In this document: positions 19,254 to 27,062 of the stretch, in pieces
Position numbering within the stretch: position 1 is the stretch's first letter
Layout of the letters: the number at the start of each line of letters is the position of its first letter
NCBI GenBank assembly: GCA_963847145.1
Contig: CAWJYN010000003.1
Coordinates: forward strand, 744,001-808,000
Direction of reading: 5' to 3'
DNA: 64,000 nt
Source of the DNA: JABFRJ01 sp963847145
GTDB lineage: Bacteria; Pseudomonadota; Alphaproteobacteria; Rhizobiales; Hyphomicrobiaceae
Notes under the pieces: generated by a model
The model's input: only the letters and a program-made list of their open reading frames with translations
The model's database searches: none
What the model was told of the DNA's origin: nothing
Made by a program: the position numbers and the translations under genes

Positions 19254-20003
19254 TCAGATCACACGCGCTTCGCGTTCAGGCTCGGTGGAGGCGAGATCGG
19301 CCAGGACGGTTTCGCCGCCGATAGCACGCTGGCCGACGGCGACGAGACAGCCATGGCCCGGCGGCAGGAACACATCAACGCGACTGCCGAAGCGGATAAG
19401 GCCGAAGCGTTCGCCTTTGCCGACGGTGTCGCCTTCTTTGACGAAAGTGACAATCCGGCGAGCGATGAGACCGGCGATCTGCACGACAGCAATGTCATAG
19501 CCGTTAGAGTGGGTCGCACCGGCAGCCGGCTGGGTGGCGATGACGATCGAACGGCGTTCGTTCTCTTCGCTGGCTTTGTCGAGGGCTGCGTTCATGAAGG
19601 CGCCGGGGACGTAGATGGATTTGACCAGGCGACCGGCGACTGGCGCGCGGTTGATGTGAACGTCAAGCACCGAGAGAAAGATCGAGATGCGCAGCCGCTC
19701 CTCGGAGCCCAGGCCAAGTTCAGCAGGCGGCTTGATGCGCTCGATGGAGGACACGCGGCCGTCGGCAGGCGAGATAACGAGACCCTCGCGCAGCGGCGTC
19801 ACGCGAGCCGGATCGCGGAAAAAGTAAGCGATATAGATGGCAACAAGCAGCGCCAGATAGGCAAGCAACGAGAACGGCAGCATGAACCAGAGGAACGCTG
19901 CGAGGATGGCCGCCGGGATGAGGAACTTGTAGCCGTCGGAGTGTACCGGCGCGAGGTTGTCGCGAATGGTGTCGATGAGCGAATGATTGTTGGACTGAGA
20001 CAT
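19254..20003 (-). CDS. psd: Phosphatidylserine decarboxylase proenzyme, short type
   Basis: A 249-residue membrane enzyme that converts phosphatidylserine to phosphatidylethanolamine. It is made as a proenzyme that cleaves itself at FGSR (residues 205-208), turning Ser207 into the pyruvoyl group. Two hydrophobic segments near residues 28-60 anchor it. The conserved ISPADGRVSSI, SVLDVHINRAPVAG and the EENERRSIVI block are present. The FGS rather than LGST cleavage site and the short length mark the Psd-A type common in alphaproteobacteria. The usual partner pssA is not downstream; parC follows instead. Confidence 0.95.
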   Translation of the reverse strand: MSQSNNHSLIDTIRDNLAPVHSDGYKFLIPAAILAAFLWFMLPFSLLAYLALLVAIYIAYFFRDPARVTPLREGLVISPADGRVSSIERIKPPAELGLGSEERLRISIFLSVLDVHINRAPVAGRLVKSIYVPGAFMNAALDKASEENERRSIVIATQPAAGATHSNGYDIAVVQIAGLIARRIVTFVKEGDTVGKGERFGLIRFGSRVDVFLPPGHGCLVAVGQRAIGGETVLADLASTEPEREARVI

Positions 20004-20208
20004 GCAAGGAAAACTCCTCGGCGGCGGGGTGCCTTTTGAGCGGCACGGCCCGTCATCGGAAACGTGAAAGCGTTCAAGGGGGTGGATCGCCCGGGTTCCT
20101 AGCGCATCCGAAGCGCGGCTGGAAGGGCCGACGATTGTTGCCCACTGTCATTGCAGCGCCGCTTGCCGCCCCCGCCCGGCGCGGCAACGCTGGAGACTGA
20201 ACGTGCGG

Positions 20209-21123
20209 CTAGTCCTTTGCGAGAAAGGCGGCGAGCTGGTCCAGGGTGCCACCCCAGCCTTGGGTCATGCCGCTGTGACCGGCATCGAAGGCGGCATTTT
20301 CCTCAGGGGCTGGGTTCAGTGGCGCCCAGGCGAGCGTCAATTTTGATTTGCCACGGCCGGCTTTCGTAAATGTGTACGTCGCGTGTATGTGCAGTGGCCA
20401 GTGCGGTGCCATGGGATGGCGTATCACTGCAGCGTTCTCGTCGGAGAAGGACTGGACAAAGACAAGCCGCTCGGGCGCGGCGATCTCGCGATAGATGTGC
20501 TTACCCCACAGGTTGCCGCCATCGGGCGTGCGCAAGCAGTAGTGATAGATGCCGCCGGGCCGCAGATCCATTTTCGAGACGCCGACCGCCGAGCCCTTGT
20601 GGCCCCACCACTGTGCCATGAGAGCGGGATCGGTAAAGCACTCCCAGAGGCGCTCGCGTGACGCATTGAACGTCCGGGACATCGTGAAGGGTTTGCCAAG
20701 CTGCTCAGCGGTTTCGAGCGGCTTTTCACAGTTGATCATCCAGGGGGTGCCGAACTTGTCGGTCAGCATGCCGAAGCGCTGCGCCCAGAATGTTTCGGCG
20801 ATCGGCATCGTCACGGTGCCGCCTTTGCCAAGATCACGGAAGATACGCTCCGCTTCGGCCGGCGTATCCACCATGAGGCTTACACAGAAGCCCTGCGGTT
20901 TGGAGAAAAACTGAGACGGCGCGTCGCCGCCCATCAGCAGGCGATCGCCAATCTGCATGCGCGCGTGCATGATGCGATTGGCGCCCTCCGGCGGCACGGG
21001 AACGCCTGGGGGCACGTCGGAGCCCTTCATCATCATCAGGATCTTGCCGCCGAGCACTCTCTCGTAGTGCTTGAAGGCGGTTTCGCATTGGCCATCAAAG
21101 GCGAGATAGGTCACGAGATCCAT
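20209..21123 (-). CDS. Fused VOC (PhnB-like) and SRPBCC (AHSA1-like) protein
   Basis: A 304-residue two-domain protein. Residues 1 to about 145 are a PhnB/3-demethylubiquinone methyltransferase-like VOC domain (LVTYLAFDGQCETAFKHYE, then FGMLTDKFGTPWMINC). Residues from about 155 to the end are an AHSA1-type START/SRPBCC domain (FNASRERLWECFTDPALMAQWWG, LRPGGIYHYCLR, and a WGGTLDQLAAFL final helix). The start at 21123 follows AGGAG by a good distance. Both domains usually occur as separate small proteins in signal or stress loci. No catalytic role is known; ligand binding is likely. Neighbours give no pathway hint. Confidence 0.88.
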   Translation of the reverse strand: MDLVTYLAFDGQCETAFKHYERVLGGKILMMMKGSDVPPGVPVPPEGANRIMHARMQIGDRLLMGGDAPSQFFSKPQGFCVSLMVDTPAEAERIFRDLGKGGTVTMPIAETFWAQRFGMLTDKFGTPWMINCEKPLETAEQLGKPFTMSRTFNASRERLWECFTDPALMAQWWGHKGSAVGVSKMDLRPGGIYHYCLRTPDGGNLWGKHIYREIAAPERLVFVQSFSDENAAVIRHPMAPHWPLHIHATYTFTKAGRGKSKLTLAWAPLNPAPEENAAFDAGHSGMTQGWGGTLDQLAAFLAKD

Positions 21124-21362
21124 GCGAGTCTCCTGTCTTCTGAATGGGTGGGCCGCGTCAGACGCGGCAACGGTACCGCACGCCCGGGCTGGCGCGCGGC
21201 CCGTCGCATAGGCCGACACTAGTTGAGCTTCGCGTGGATGAGAATGGTGGGTCAGAGCTGCCGACGACGACTTCGCTGCCAATTGAAAGGCCCAACGGCA
21301 GCCTGTTTCAACGCGGCCGCGACTGAGCTAAGCTCTGATCGCCATACTTTAGGGCATACGAT

Positions 21363-22349
21363 ATGCGACGGCGCGATTTTGTTGCAACCATAGCTCAGCT
21401 TACCGCACTCCTCGCAGCTGCGCGCTGCGCGAATGCACAAGCATCAACAAAGCCTGTTATTGGCTTTCTCGACTGGGCATCGCCGCGTCCGAACTCGCTC
21501 GTTCTGGTTGCTTTTCGTCAAGGCCTCGGGGAGGCGGGATTTGTCGACGGACAGAACGTGACCCTCACTTACCGCTGGGCCGAGACGTATGTGGCGCGAC
21601 TGCCCGCGCTGGCGAAAGAGCTCGTCGATCTCAAAGTTGCGTGCATCGTCGCCATTGGTTCAACCCTGGCGGCGCGTTCCGCCAAGAGCGCGACGGCTGA
21701 TATCCCGATCATCTTCTCTTATGCCGGTGATCCCGTTCATGACGGTCTCGTCGCGAGCATGAATGCACCCAATGGCAATCTCACGGGTGTCGCCGATCTC
21801 AACACAGCGCTTGGCGGCAAGCGGCTCAGTTTGTTGCGCGACCTTGTTCCGGGTGCGAAACGGTTCGGCTTCCTCAGCGGCGCGCCGGTGTTTCATACCT
21901 ACAAGCAGCAAAAGAGCGACATTCTTGCCGCCGCCGATGCCCTCGGGCTCGAAATCATCATCCAGGAAGTCCGCGGCGAAGGCGACTACGACACTGCAAT
22001 GAATAGCCTAGTGCAACGCAAAGCCGAAGCGCTGCTGGTGGGGTCCTTCACGTTCAATAATCTACCGAAGCTGCTGGGACTGATTGCGAAACGCAAAATC
22101 CCGACGCTGTATCCGCGGCGCATTTTCGTCGATCTGGGCGGCTTGATGAGTTATGCGGCCAGCGACGCCGAAGTCTATCGTCAGGTCGGTGCCTATGCCG
22201 GCCGTATCCTCAAAGGCACCACGCCCGCCGACTTGCCAGTGGTCCAACCAACAAAGTTTACCCTGGCCATCAATCTGAGGACCGCTAAGACCCTGGCCTT
22301 GGAGGTCCCGCCAATTCTACTGAATATCGCCGATGAGGTGATCGAGTAG
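21363..22349 (+). CDS. ABC transporter substrate-binding protein, TrpX/ABC_sub_bind family
   Basis: A 328-residue periplasmic binding protein. The N-terminus MRRRDFVATIAQLTALLAAARCANAQ looks like a Tat or Sec signal ending in AQA. The body starts PVIGFLDWASPRP and has GFVDGQNVTLTYRWAE and IPIIFSYAGDPV, typical of PF04392 proteins that are greatly expanded in Bradyrhizobium and relatives. No permease or ATPase gene is adjacent, which is common for this family, so the ligand is unknown. The next gene, convergent and 27 bp away, encodes another binding protein of a different family. Confidence 0.9.
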   Translation: MRRRDFVATIAQLTALLAAARCANAQASTKPVIGFLDWASPRPNSLVLVAFRQGLGEAGFVDGQNVTLTYRWAETYVARLPALAKELVDLKVACIVAIGSTLAARSAKSATADIPIIFSYAGDPVHDGLVASMNAPNGNLTGVADLNTALGGKRLSLLRDLVPGAKRFGFLSGAPVFHTYKQQKSDILAAADALGLEIIIQEVRGEGDYDTAMNSLVQRKAEALLVGSFTFNNLPKLLGLIAKRKIPTLYPRRIFVDLGGLMSYAASDAEVYRQVGAYAGRILKGTTPADLPVVQPTKFTLAINLRTAKTLALEVPPILLNIADEVIE

Positions 22350-22376
22350 GGTTGCCATGCGCCAAGCGACCGCCCC

Positions 22377-23246
22377 TCAATTCCCCCGCAACGGAAAGCT
22401 GCGGCTCACCAGTTCTTCCTGGCGGCCCGTCTCGCGCAGACGCTTGAGCGCGGCGTTGAGTTGCGTCTTCAGCGCGGAGTCGTTCTTGTTCAGAGTGATG
22501 CCGACACCGTCGCCGAAGTAGCGCGGCTCGAAGAAAGGGCCGCCTTTGAAGTCGCAACAGGCCTTCGAGGCGGTGCCGAGCAGCCAGAACGAAAGTCCGA
22601 TGCCGTCATCGAATAATAGGTCGGCGGTGCCGCCGATGACGGCGTCGCGGGCGAGCTCGGGGTTGTCGTAAGCCTGGATCGCGGAGAGCGTGAATAGGGC
22701 GCGAAGATAAGCTTCGTGGGCGGTTCCCTTGGCAACGGCGATTTTGAGGCCGTCGAGACCGGCGGGTGAGACGTCGGCGAAGGTGCGTCCGGTTTTGCCG
22801 GCGAAGCGTGCAGGGCTTTGGTAGTAGCGTTCGGAGACGTCGAACTCGGACAGCAAGCGGGGCGTGACGGCGTGGGAGGCGATGACGGCGTCGGCCTCGC
22901 CGCGACGGAGGGCTGGCAGCAAATCGGCCCACGGGCGGGTCTGGACGTCGCAGGCGGCGGCCAGTTCCAGGCAGATGGCGCGCGCCACTTCAACGTTGAA
23001 GCCGGTGAGTTGACCTTCCTGGTCGATGTAGTTGAACGGCGGATAATCGCTGTCGGTGAGAAAACGGAGGGCGGCGCGGCGGACCACATCCGGTTCGACG
23101 TCCGGCGGCTGAATGGCGCGGATTGTGGGTAAAGGTTCGGCGCGTTGGGCGTGGGCGGGCGCAAGTCCGGCGATGGCGACGAATGCGCAAGCAAGACCAG
23201 CCCGTATCCAGCGCTCCAGCACCCATTTCGCCTGCACGTGCCGCAT
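22377..23246 (-). CDS. Solute-binding protein family 3 (amino-acid binding-like)
   Basis: A 289-residue exported protein of the SBP_bac_3 fold. The start at 23246 gives MRHVQAKWVLERWIRAGLACAFVAIAGLAPAHAQ-type sequence, i.e. a basic region, a hydrophobic core and an AHAQ cleavage site. The family start FLTDSDYPPFNYIDQEGQLTGF is about 60 residues in. It continues with ARAICLELAAACDV and ends with the LKRLRETGRQEELV helix. Such proteins bind amino acids, or in methanol-dehydrogenase loci lanthanide or quinone-linked ligands. No transporter genes adjoin. Starts at 23264 or 23339 are possible. Confidence 0.85.
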   Translation of the reverse strand: MRHVQAKWVLERWIRAGLACAFVAIAGLAPAHAQRAEPLPTIRAIQPPDVEPDVVRRAALRFLTDSDYPPFNYIDQEGQLTGFNVEVARAICLELAAACDVQTRPWADLLPALRRGEADAVIASHAVTPRLLSEFDVSERYYQSPARFAGKTGRTFADVSPAGLDGLKIAVAKGTAHEAYLRALFTLSAIQAYDNPELARDAVIGGTADLLFDDGIGLSFWLLGTASKACCDFKGGPFFEPRYFGDGVGITLNKNDSALKTQLNAALKRLRETGRQEELVSRSFPLRGN

Positions 23247-23497
23247 GTTGCGTGTCCCGATCATAGTGCTGGCATTAACCAACTTCGATGACCGAAGCAA
23301 GGCCAAGACACGCAATCGACGGAGCGCGAGGTCACCCATACGTGAATAGCCAGTGATCCTGAAAACAACGATAGTATCAAGAGTTCGACTTCGATCTTTG
23401 AGTCTGCATTGGTTCGGTCGCAGGCACGCCCATTGTCAATTTTGCCATACGAGCGTTCTGCCGTGCCTGTGCCCTGCACACTGCCGTGAGATCTCCC

Positions 23498-24265
23498 ATG
23501 CGACTGCGCACATTGACGACCCTGTTGTTGGCCGCTGCCAGTGCTGCGATTCCGATGACCGAGCCGGGTGCGCAGCAGAAGGCTACGGGACAAATCCCGT
23601 GCGTGCTGGAGTTATACACAAGTCAGGGCTGCTCATCGTGCCCGCCGGCGGATCAGCTGCTCAAGTCGTATCTCGGCAGGGATGACGTGCTGGCGTTGTC
23701 GTTCAACGTCGACATCTGGGACAACCTTGGTTGGAAGGACACGCTCGCCAAGCCGCAGTACACGCAACGTCAACGGACCTATGCCCGCACGCGCGGGGAT
23801 GGAAAAGTCTATACGCCCCAGAGTGTTGTGAACGGCGTGGCGCATGCTGTCGGCAGCGACAAGAGCGGTATCGACAGCCTCATCAAGACAACCACTGTGG
23901 AGCGTGCATCGGTGCAGGTCGATCTCGCGGTGCGTGCCGATGGCGACGGGGTGTCGGTCGATGTGCCTGTGTGGCGCGCCGCACGATCGACGCCCGTCGA
24001 CGCGACGCTATGGCTGGTCAAGTTCACGCCACGCGTCGAGGTGCAGATTGCCCGCGGCGAGAACGCGGGACGGACGATCGCCTATCACAATGTGGTGCGG
24101 GACTTCCGGCAGGTCGGCAGCTGGATGGGCGAAGCGAAGTCTACGCGTCTGACGCGCGAGGCGCTGGCTGGCTGCGCACCGGGGACTTGTGCCGTGCTTT
24201 TGCAGCAAGGCGGCACGGGCGGCATCCTCGGCGCGGCCTGGGTACCCGGCATCAGCGGAACGTGA
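23498..24265 (+). CDS. DUF1223 thioredoxin-fold secreted protein
   Basis: A 255-residue protein with an N-terminal signal (MRLRTLTTLLLAAASAA) and a DUF1223 domain. The hallmark is CVLELYTSQGCSSCPPADQLL, a CxxC pair in a thioredoxin-like fold, followed by DVLALSFNVDIWDNLGWKD and YTPQSVVNG. It is probably periplasmic, with a thiol-redox or scaffold role that is not established. A GTG twelve bases upstream is an alternative start. It stands between the family 3 binding protein and a DUF2147 gene. Confidence 0.88.
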   Translation: MRLRTLTTLLLAAASAAIPMTEPGAQQKATGQIPCVLELYTSQGCSSCPPADQLLKSYLGRDDVLALSFNVDIWDNLGWKDTLAKPQYTQRQRTYARTRGDGKVYTPQSVVNGVAHAVGSDKSGIDSLIKTTTVERASVQVDLAVRADGDGVSVDVPVWRAARSTPVDATLWLVKFTPRVEVQIARGENAGRTIAYHNVVRDFRQVGSWMGEAKSTRLTREALAGCAPGTCAVLLQQGGTGGILGAAWVPGISGT

Positions 24266-24433
24266 GCGGCAATACTAGCGTCTCCAGGCAAAACTGTTCT
24301 CCCAAATTTTGCGGTGCGGCGGGCATGGTTGGCCAGTGCCGCCCTTGATTATTCGTAATCCAGTGAGACAGGATAGGGATGTCGGCGCGAGGTGCGCGAC
24401 CAAACTCAAAACCCTGCTCTGGAGGACATTCGC

Positions 24434-24805
24434 ATGCGTCATCTCATTTCGGCCGCCGTTACCGCCCTGACACTTGTCGCCGCTACATCGGCCTACGCTG
24501 CCGAGCCGTTTGGCACGTGGACGCGGCCGTCGACCGGCACGCAGGTCTCGTTTTACGACTGCGGCGGCAAGTTGTGCGGCAAGGTCGTCGGCGTGAAGGA
24601 TCAAACCAAGAAAGACACCGTCGGCAAAGTCATCATGACCGGTGCAGCTAAGGACGGCGCTAACACCTGGAAGGGCGATCTGCTCAACCTCGAAGACGGC
24701 AAGACCTACTCTGGCGTTGTGACCTTGGAAGGCCCGAAGGCGCTCAACCTCAAGGGTTGCGCGCTTGGCGGCCTCGTCTGCAAGGGCGAGACCTGGACGC
24801 GCTGA
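24434..24805 (+). CDS. DUF2147 secreted protein
   Basis: A 123-residue exported protein. It starts at 24434 with a clear GGAGG at 24421-24425 and a signal ending SAYAAEP. The mature part begins FGTWTRPSTGTQVSFYDCGGKLCGKVVG, which is the DUF2147 signature with its WxxP and YxCGxxLCG. Two further cysteines near the C-terminus (GCALGGLVC) may form a second disulfide. DUF2147 proteins are small periplasmic beta-barrels of unknown role, some linked to stress survival. No operon is evident. Confidence 0.88.
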   Translation: MRHLISAAVTALTLVAATSAYAAEPFGTWTRPSTGTQVSFYDCGGKLCGKVVGVKDQTKKDTVGKVIMTGAAKDGANTWKGDLLNLEDGKTYSGVVTLEGPKALNLKGCALGGLVCKGETWTR

Positions 24806-24841
24806 CCGCTGAGCTGGACGCTGGCACGATCATTTTTGCAA

Positions 24842-25744
24842 TCAATTCTTGCGCGCGGCCATGAAATCCACGGCCGCGCGCAGGGCGTTTGCACGGCTGC
24901 CATAGGGGGCGAGTGCTTCAATGGCGCGGGCCTGGGTTTCCGCAAGGACGCGGCGGGCGCCATCGAGACCATATAGAGATAGCAGCGTGGCCTTGCCAGC
25001 GGCAGCGTCCTTGGCGACGGCTTTGCCGACTTCTGCGGCCGTTCCCGTGGCATCGAGGAGATCGTCTGAGATCTGGAAGGCGAAGCCGAGTGCTTCGCCA
25101 TAGACGGTCAGCGCATCAAGATCGGCGCTGCTGCGGCCAGCCAACATCGGCCCGGCACGGCAGGCGCAGCGGATCAGCGCACCGGTTTTCATTTCCTGCA
25201 ACGTTTTGACGTGGCCGAGCGTCGGTGCTTGCGGCTCGCCGCGCTTGTCAGCGTCGAGATCGATCATTTGGCCGCCGACCATGCCGACGGGGCCGGAGGC
25301 TTCGGCGAGTTCGGCGACGAGGCTCTGGACGGCGGCGGGTGGAATACCGGAACCGGACTCGGCGAGCCAAGTAAACGCGACCGTAAGCAACGCATCGCCG
25401 GCGAGAATGGCGGTCCACTCATCGTAGGCTTTCCAGACGGTGGGCTGGCCGCGGCGCAGTTCGTCATTGTCCATGGCGGGCAGATCGTCGTGGGCGAGAC
25501 TGTAGCAATGGATGGCTTCGAGGGCGGCGGCGACGGTCACGGCCGCAGCATGGTCGGCACCGAATAGTGCGGCAGTCTCAAGGACCAGGAACGGCCGGAA
25601 ACGCTTGCCGCCGCCGAGCACGGCGTGGCTCATAGCCTGCCGGAGGCGCGCTGGCGTGCGATCAGGCCGCGCAAGCCGGCGGCTCAGGTCGGCCTCGACC
25701 GTTTCGCGGGCCGCCAGCAACCGCTGTTCGAATGTCATCTGCAC
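24842..25744 (-). CDS. ispA: Polyprenyl synthetase (farnesyl diphosphate synthase-like)
   Basis: A 300-residue trans-prenyltransferase. The first aspartate-rich motif is DDLPAMD at residues 86-92 and the second is DDLLD at 227-231. GGGKRFRP binds the homoallylic substrate. The four-residue spacer in the first motif and the length fit bacterial farnesyl or geranylgeranyl diphosphate synthases. It condenses DMAPP and IPP to supply quinone and undecaprenol synthesis. The usual xseB and dxs neighbours are absent. The start may be Met1 (25744) or Met3 (25738). Confidence 0.92.
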   Translation of the reverse strand: MQMTFEQRLLAARETVEADLSRRLARPDRTPARLRQAMSHAVLGGGKRFRPFLVLETAALFGADHAAAVTVAAALEAIHCYSLAHDDLPAMDNDELRRGQPTVWKAYDEWTAILAGDALLTVAFTWLAESGSGIPPAAVQSLVAELAEASGPVGMVGGQMIDLDADKRGEPQAPTLGHVKTLQEMKTGALIRCACRAGPMLAGRSSADLDALTVYGEALGFAFQISDDLLDATGTAAEVGKAVAKDAAAGKATLLSLYGLDGARRVLAETQARAIEALAPYGSRANALRAAVDFMAARKN

Positions 25745-25891
25745 CTCAGTGTCGGCGATCTCGTCTTGAACCCTACCTTGCCGCAGGATGGCCGTGTTTC
25801 CAAGGGATCACCGTTTGCCTACCATGCTGGCGGTCTATTTTATGTCCGCTGCCATGCCTTCACCTCCTTCCCCCAAAGTGTCACTGCGTTT

Positions 25892-26752
25892 ATGAGCCAC
25901 TTCCGCGATCCCGGACCTGATGACGAGCCAACCGGGGTCGCGCGCGGTGTGTGGACCACGCGGCCGACGGCACGGGACCCCGCGACGGCGCGCACCGTTG
26001 CGCCAGCGCCACCCACGCTGGTGCCGTCGGGGGGCGCGGGGACAATGCAGCCGCGCCGCTGGTTGTCTGGCGCACGCCGCTTGGTCCGTATGCTGGTCTA
26101 TCTTTCGCTTGCGTTTCTTGCGTCGACGCTGGCGCAGATCGCGGCTTATCGCTGGATCGCGCCGCCGACGTCGATGTTAATGCTGGTGCAGCGTGTGACC
26201 GGTACGCCGATCAACCGGGCCTGGCGCTCGATCGACAAGATTTCACCGCAACTCGCGCGTGCGGTGATCATGTCCGAGGATGCGGGTTTTTGCGGTCATC
26301 GGGGCGTCGACTGGAAAGAACTGGAGCGTGTCTACGAGCAGAGCCTCGAAGGCGGGTCGACGGGCGGTGGCAGCACGCTGTCCATGCAAGTGACCAAGAA
26401 CCTGTTTTTATGGCCATCCAAGAGCTACGTGCGCAAGGCGATCGAAGTGCCGTTGACACTGCTGGCGGATCGCTGGTGGGGCAAGTCACGCATGCTCGAG
26501 ATCTATCTCAATATCGCCGAGTGGGGGCCGGGTATTTTCGGCGCGGAAGCCGCGGCGCGCGCCTACTTCAAGAAGTCTGCTCTTGAGTTGACGGAGACCG
26601 AAGCTGCTTTGCTGGCGGTCGCGCTACCCAATCCGTTGCAGCGTAACTCTGCAAATCCAGCACCGCTGCAAAGGCGCCTCGCGAGTACTGTGCAGGGCCG
26701 CATGAAGATTGGCGCAAGCAACGTGCGATGTTTAGTGCGCTCCTCGTCATGA
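25892..26752 (+). CDS. mtgA: Monofunctional biosynthetic peptidoglycan transglycosylase
   Basis: A 286-residue family GT51 enzyme that polymerises lipid II into glycan strands. A hydrophobic membrane anchor spans residues 65-86. The catalytic motif SEDAGFCGHRGVDW holds Glu129. GGSTLSMQVTKNLFLWPSKS and the EIYLNIAEWGPGIFGAEAAA block are typical. The start at 25892 (MSHFRDPGPDDEP) is the first ATG outside the divergent ispA gene. The 60-residue proline-rich cytosolic region before the anchor is longer than in E. coli MtgA and may be disordered. No penicillin-binding transpeptidase domain follows. Confidence 0.93.
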   Translation: MSHFRDPGPDDEPTGVARGVWTTRPTARDPATARTVAPAPPTLVPSGGAGTMQPRRWLSGARRLVRMLVYLSLAFLASTLAQIAAYRWIAPPTSMLMLVQRVTGTPINRAWRSIDKISPQLARAVIMSEDAGFCGHRGVDWKELERVYEQSLEGGSTGGGSTLSMQVTKNLFLWPSKSYVRKAIEVPLTLLADRWWGKSRMLEIYLNIAEWGPGIFGAEAAARAYFKKSALELTETEAALLAVALPNPLQRNSANPAPLQRRLASTVQGRMKIGASNVRCLVRSSS

Positions 26753-27062
26753 CGATGCATGCGAAGATAAGAATTTTTTGATATGCAGCGCTATCGTCGC
26801 AAATCTGCCTAAGTCATAGTGCTTTCTTTCCGGCTGCCTCATGTTAGGCGGCCGCTTCCGCTGTTTTTGCGAAAGCCGCATCTGCGGGCTTATTTGGCCC
26901 AACTTCAAAGAGTGTTGCGCGCTAGCAGTATCCAACTCCACCGGACAGACGGCGGATCGAGGGATAGCCACTTTCTGCGGCAGTGCACCGCGACGGCGAA
27001 CCAAGTGTTCGCCGCGCGCAATAATAAACCGTGCCCGCTCAAGCGGAGCCTGAGGGAGATGC
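26753..27062. other. Intergenic region, nothing recognised
   Basis: These 310 bp separate mtgA from the VirD4/TraG-like ATPase gene. The composition is a little more AT-rich than the genes around it. The few short frames have no features. A ribosome-binding sequence (GAGGGAG) precedes the next gene's ATG. No promoter pair or palindrome was convincing. Confidence 0.5.
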
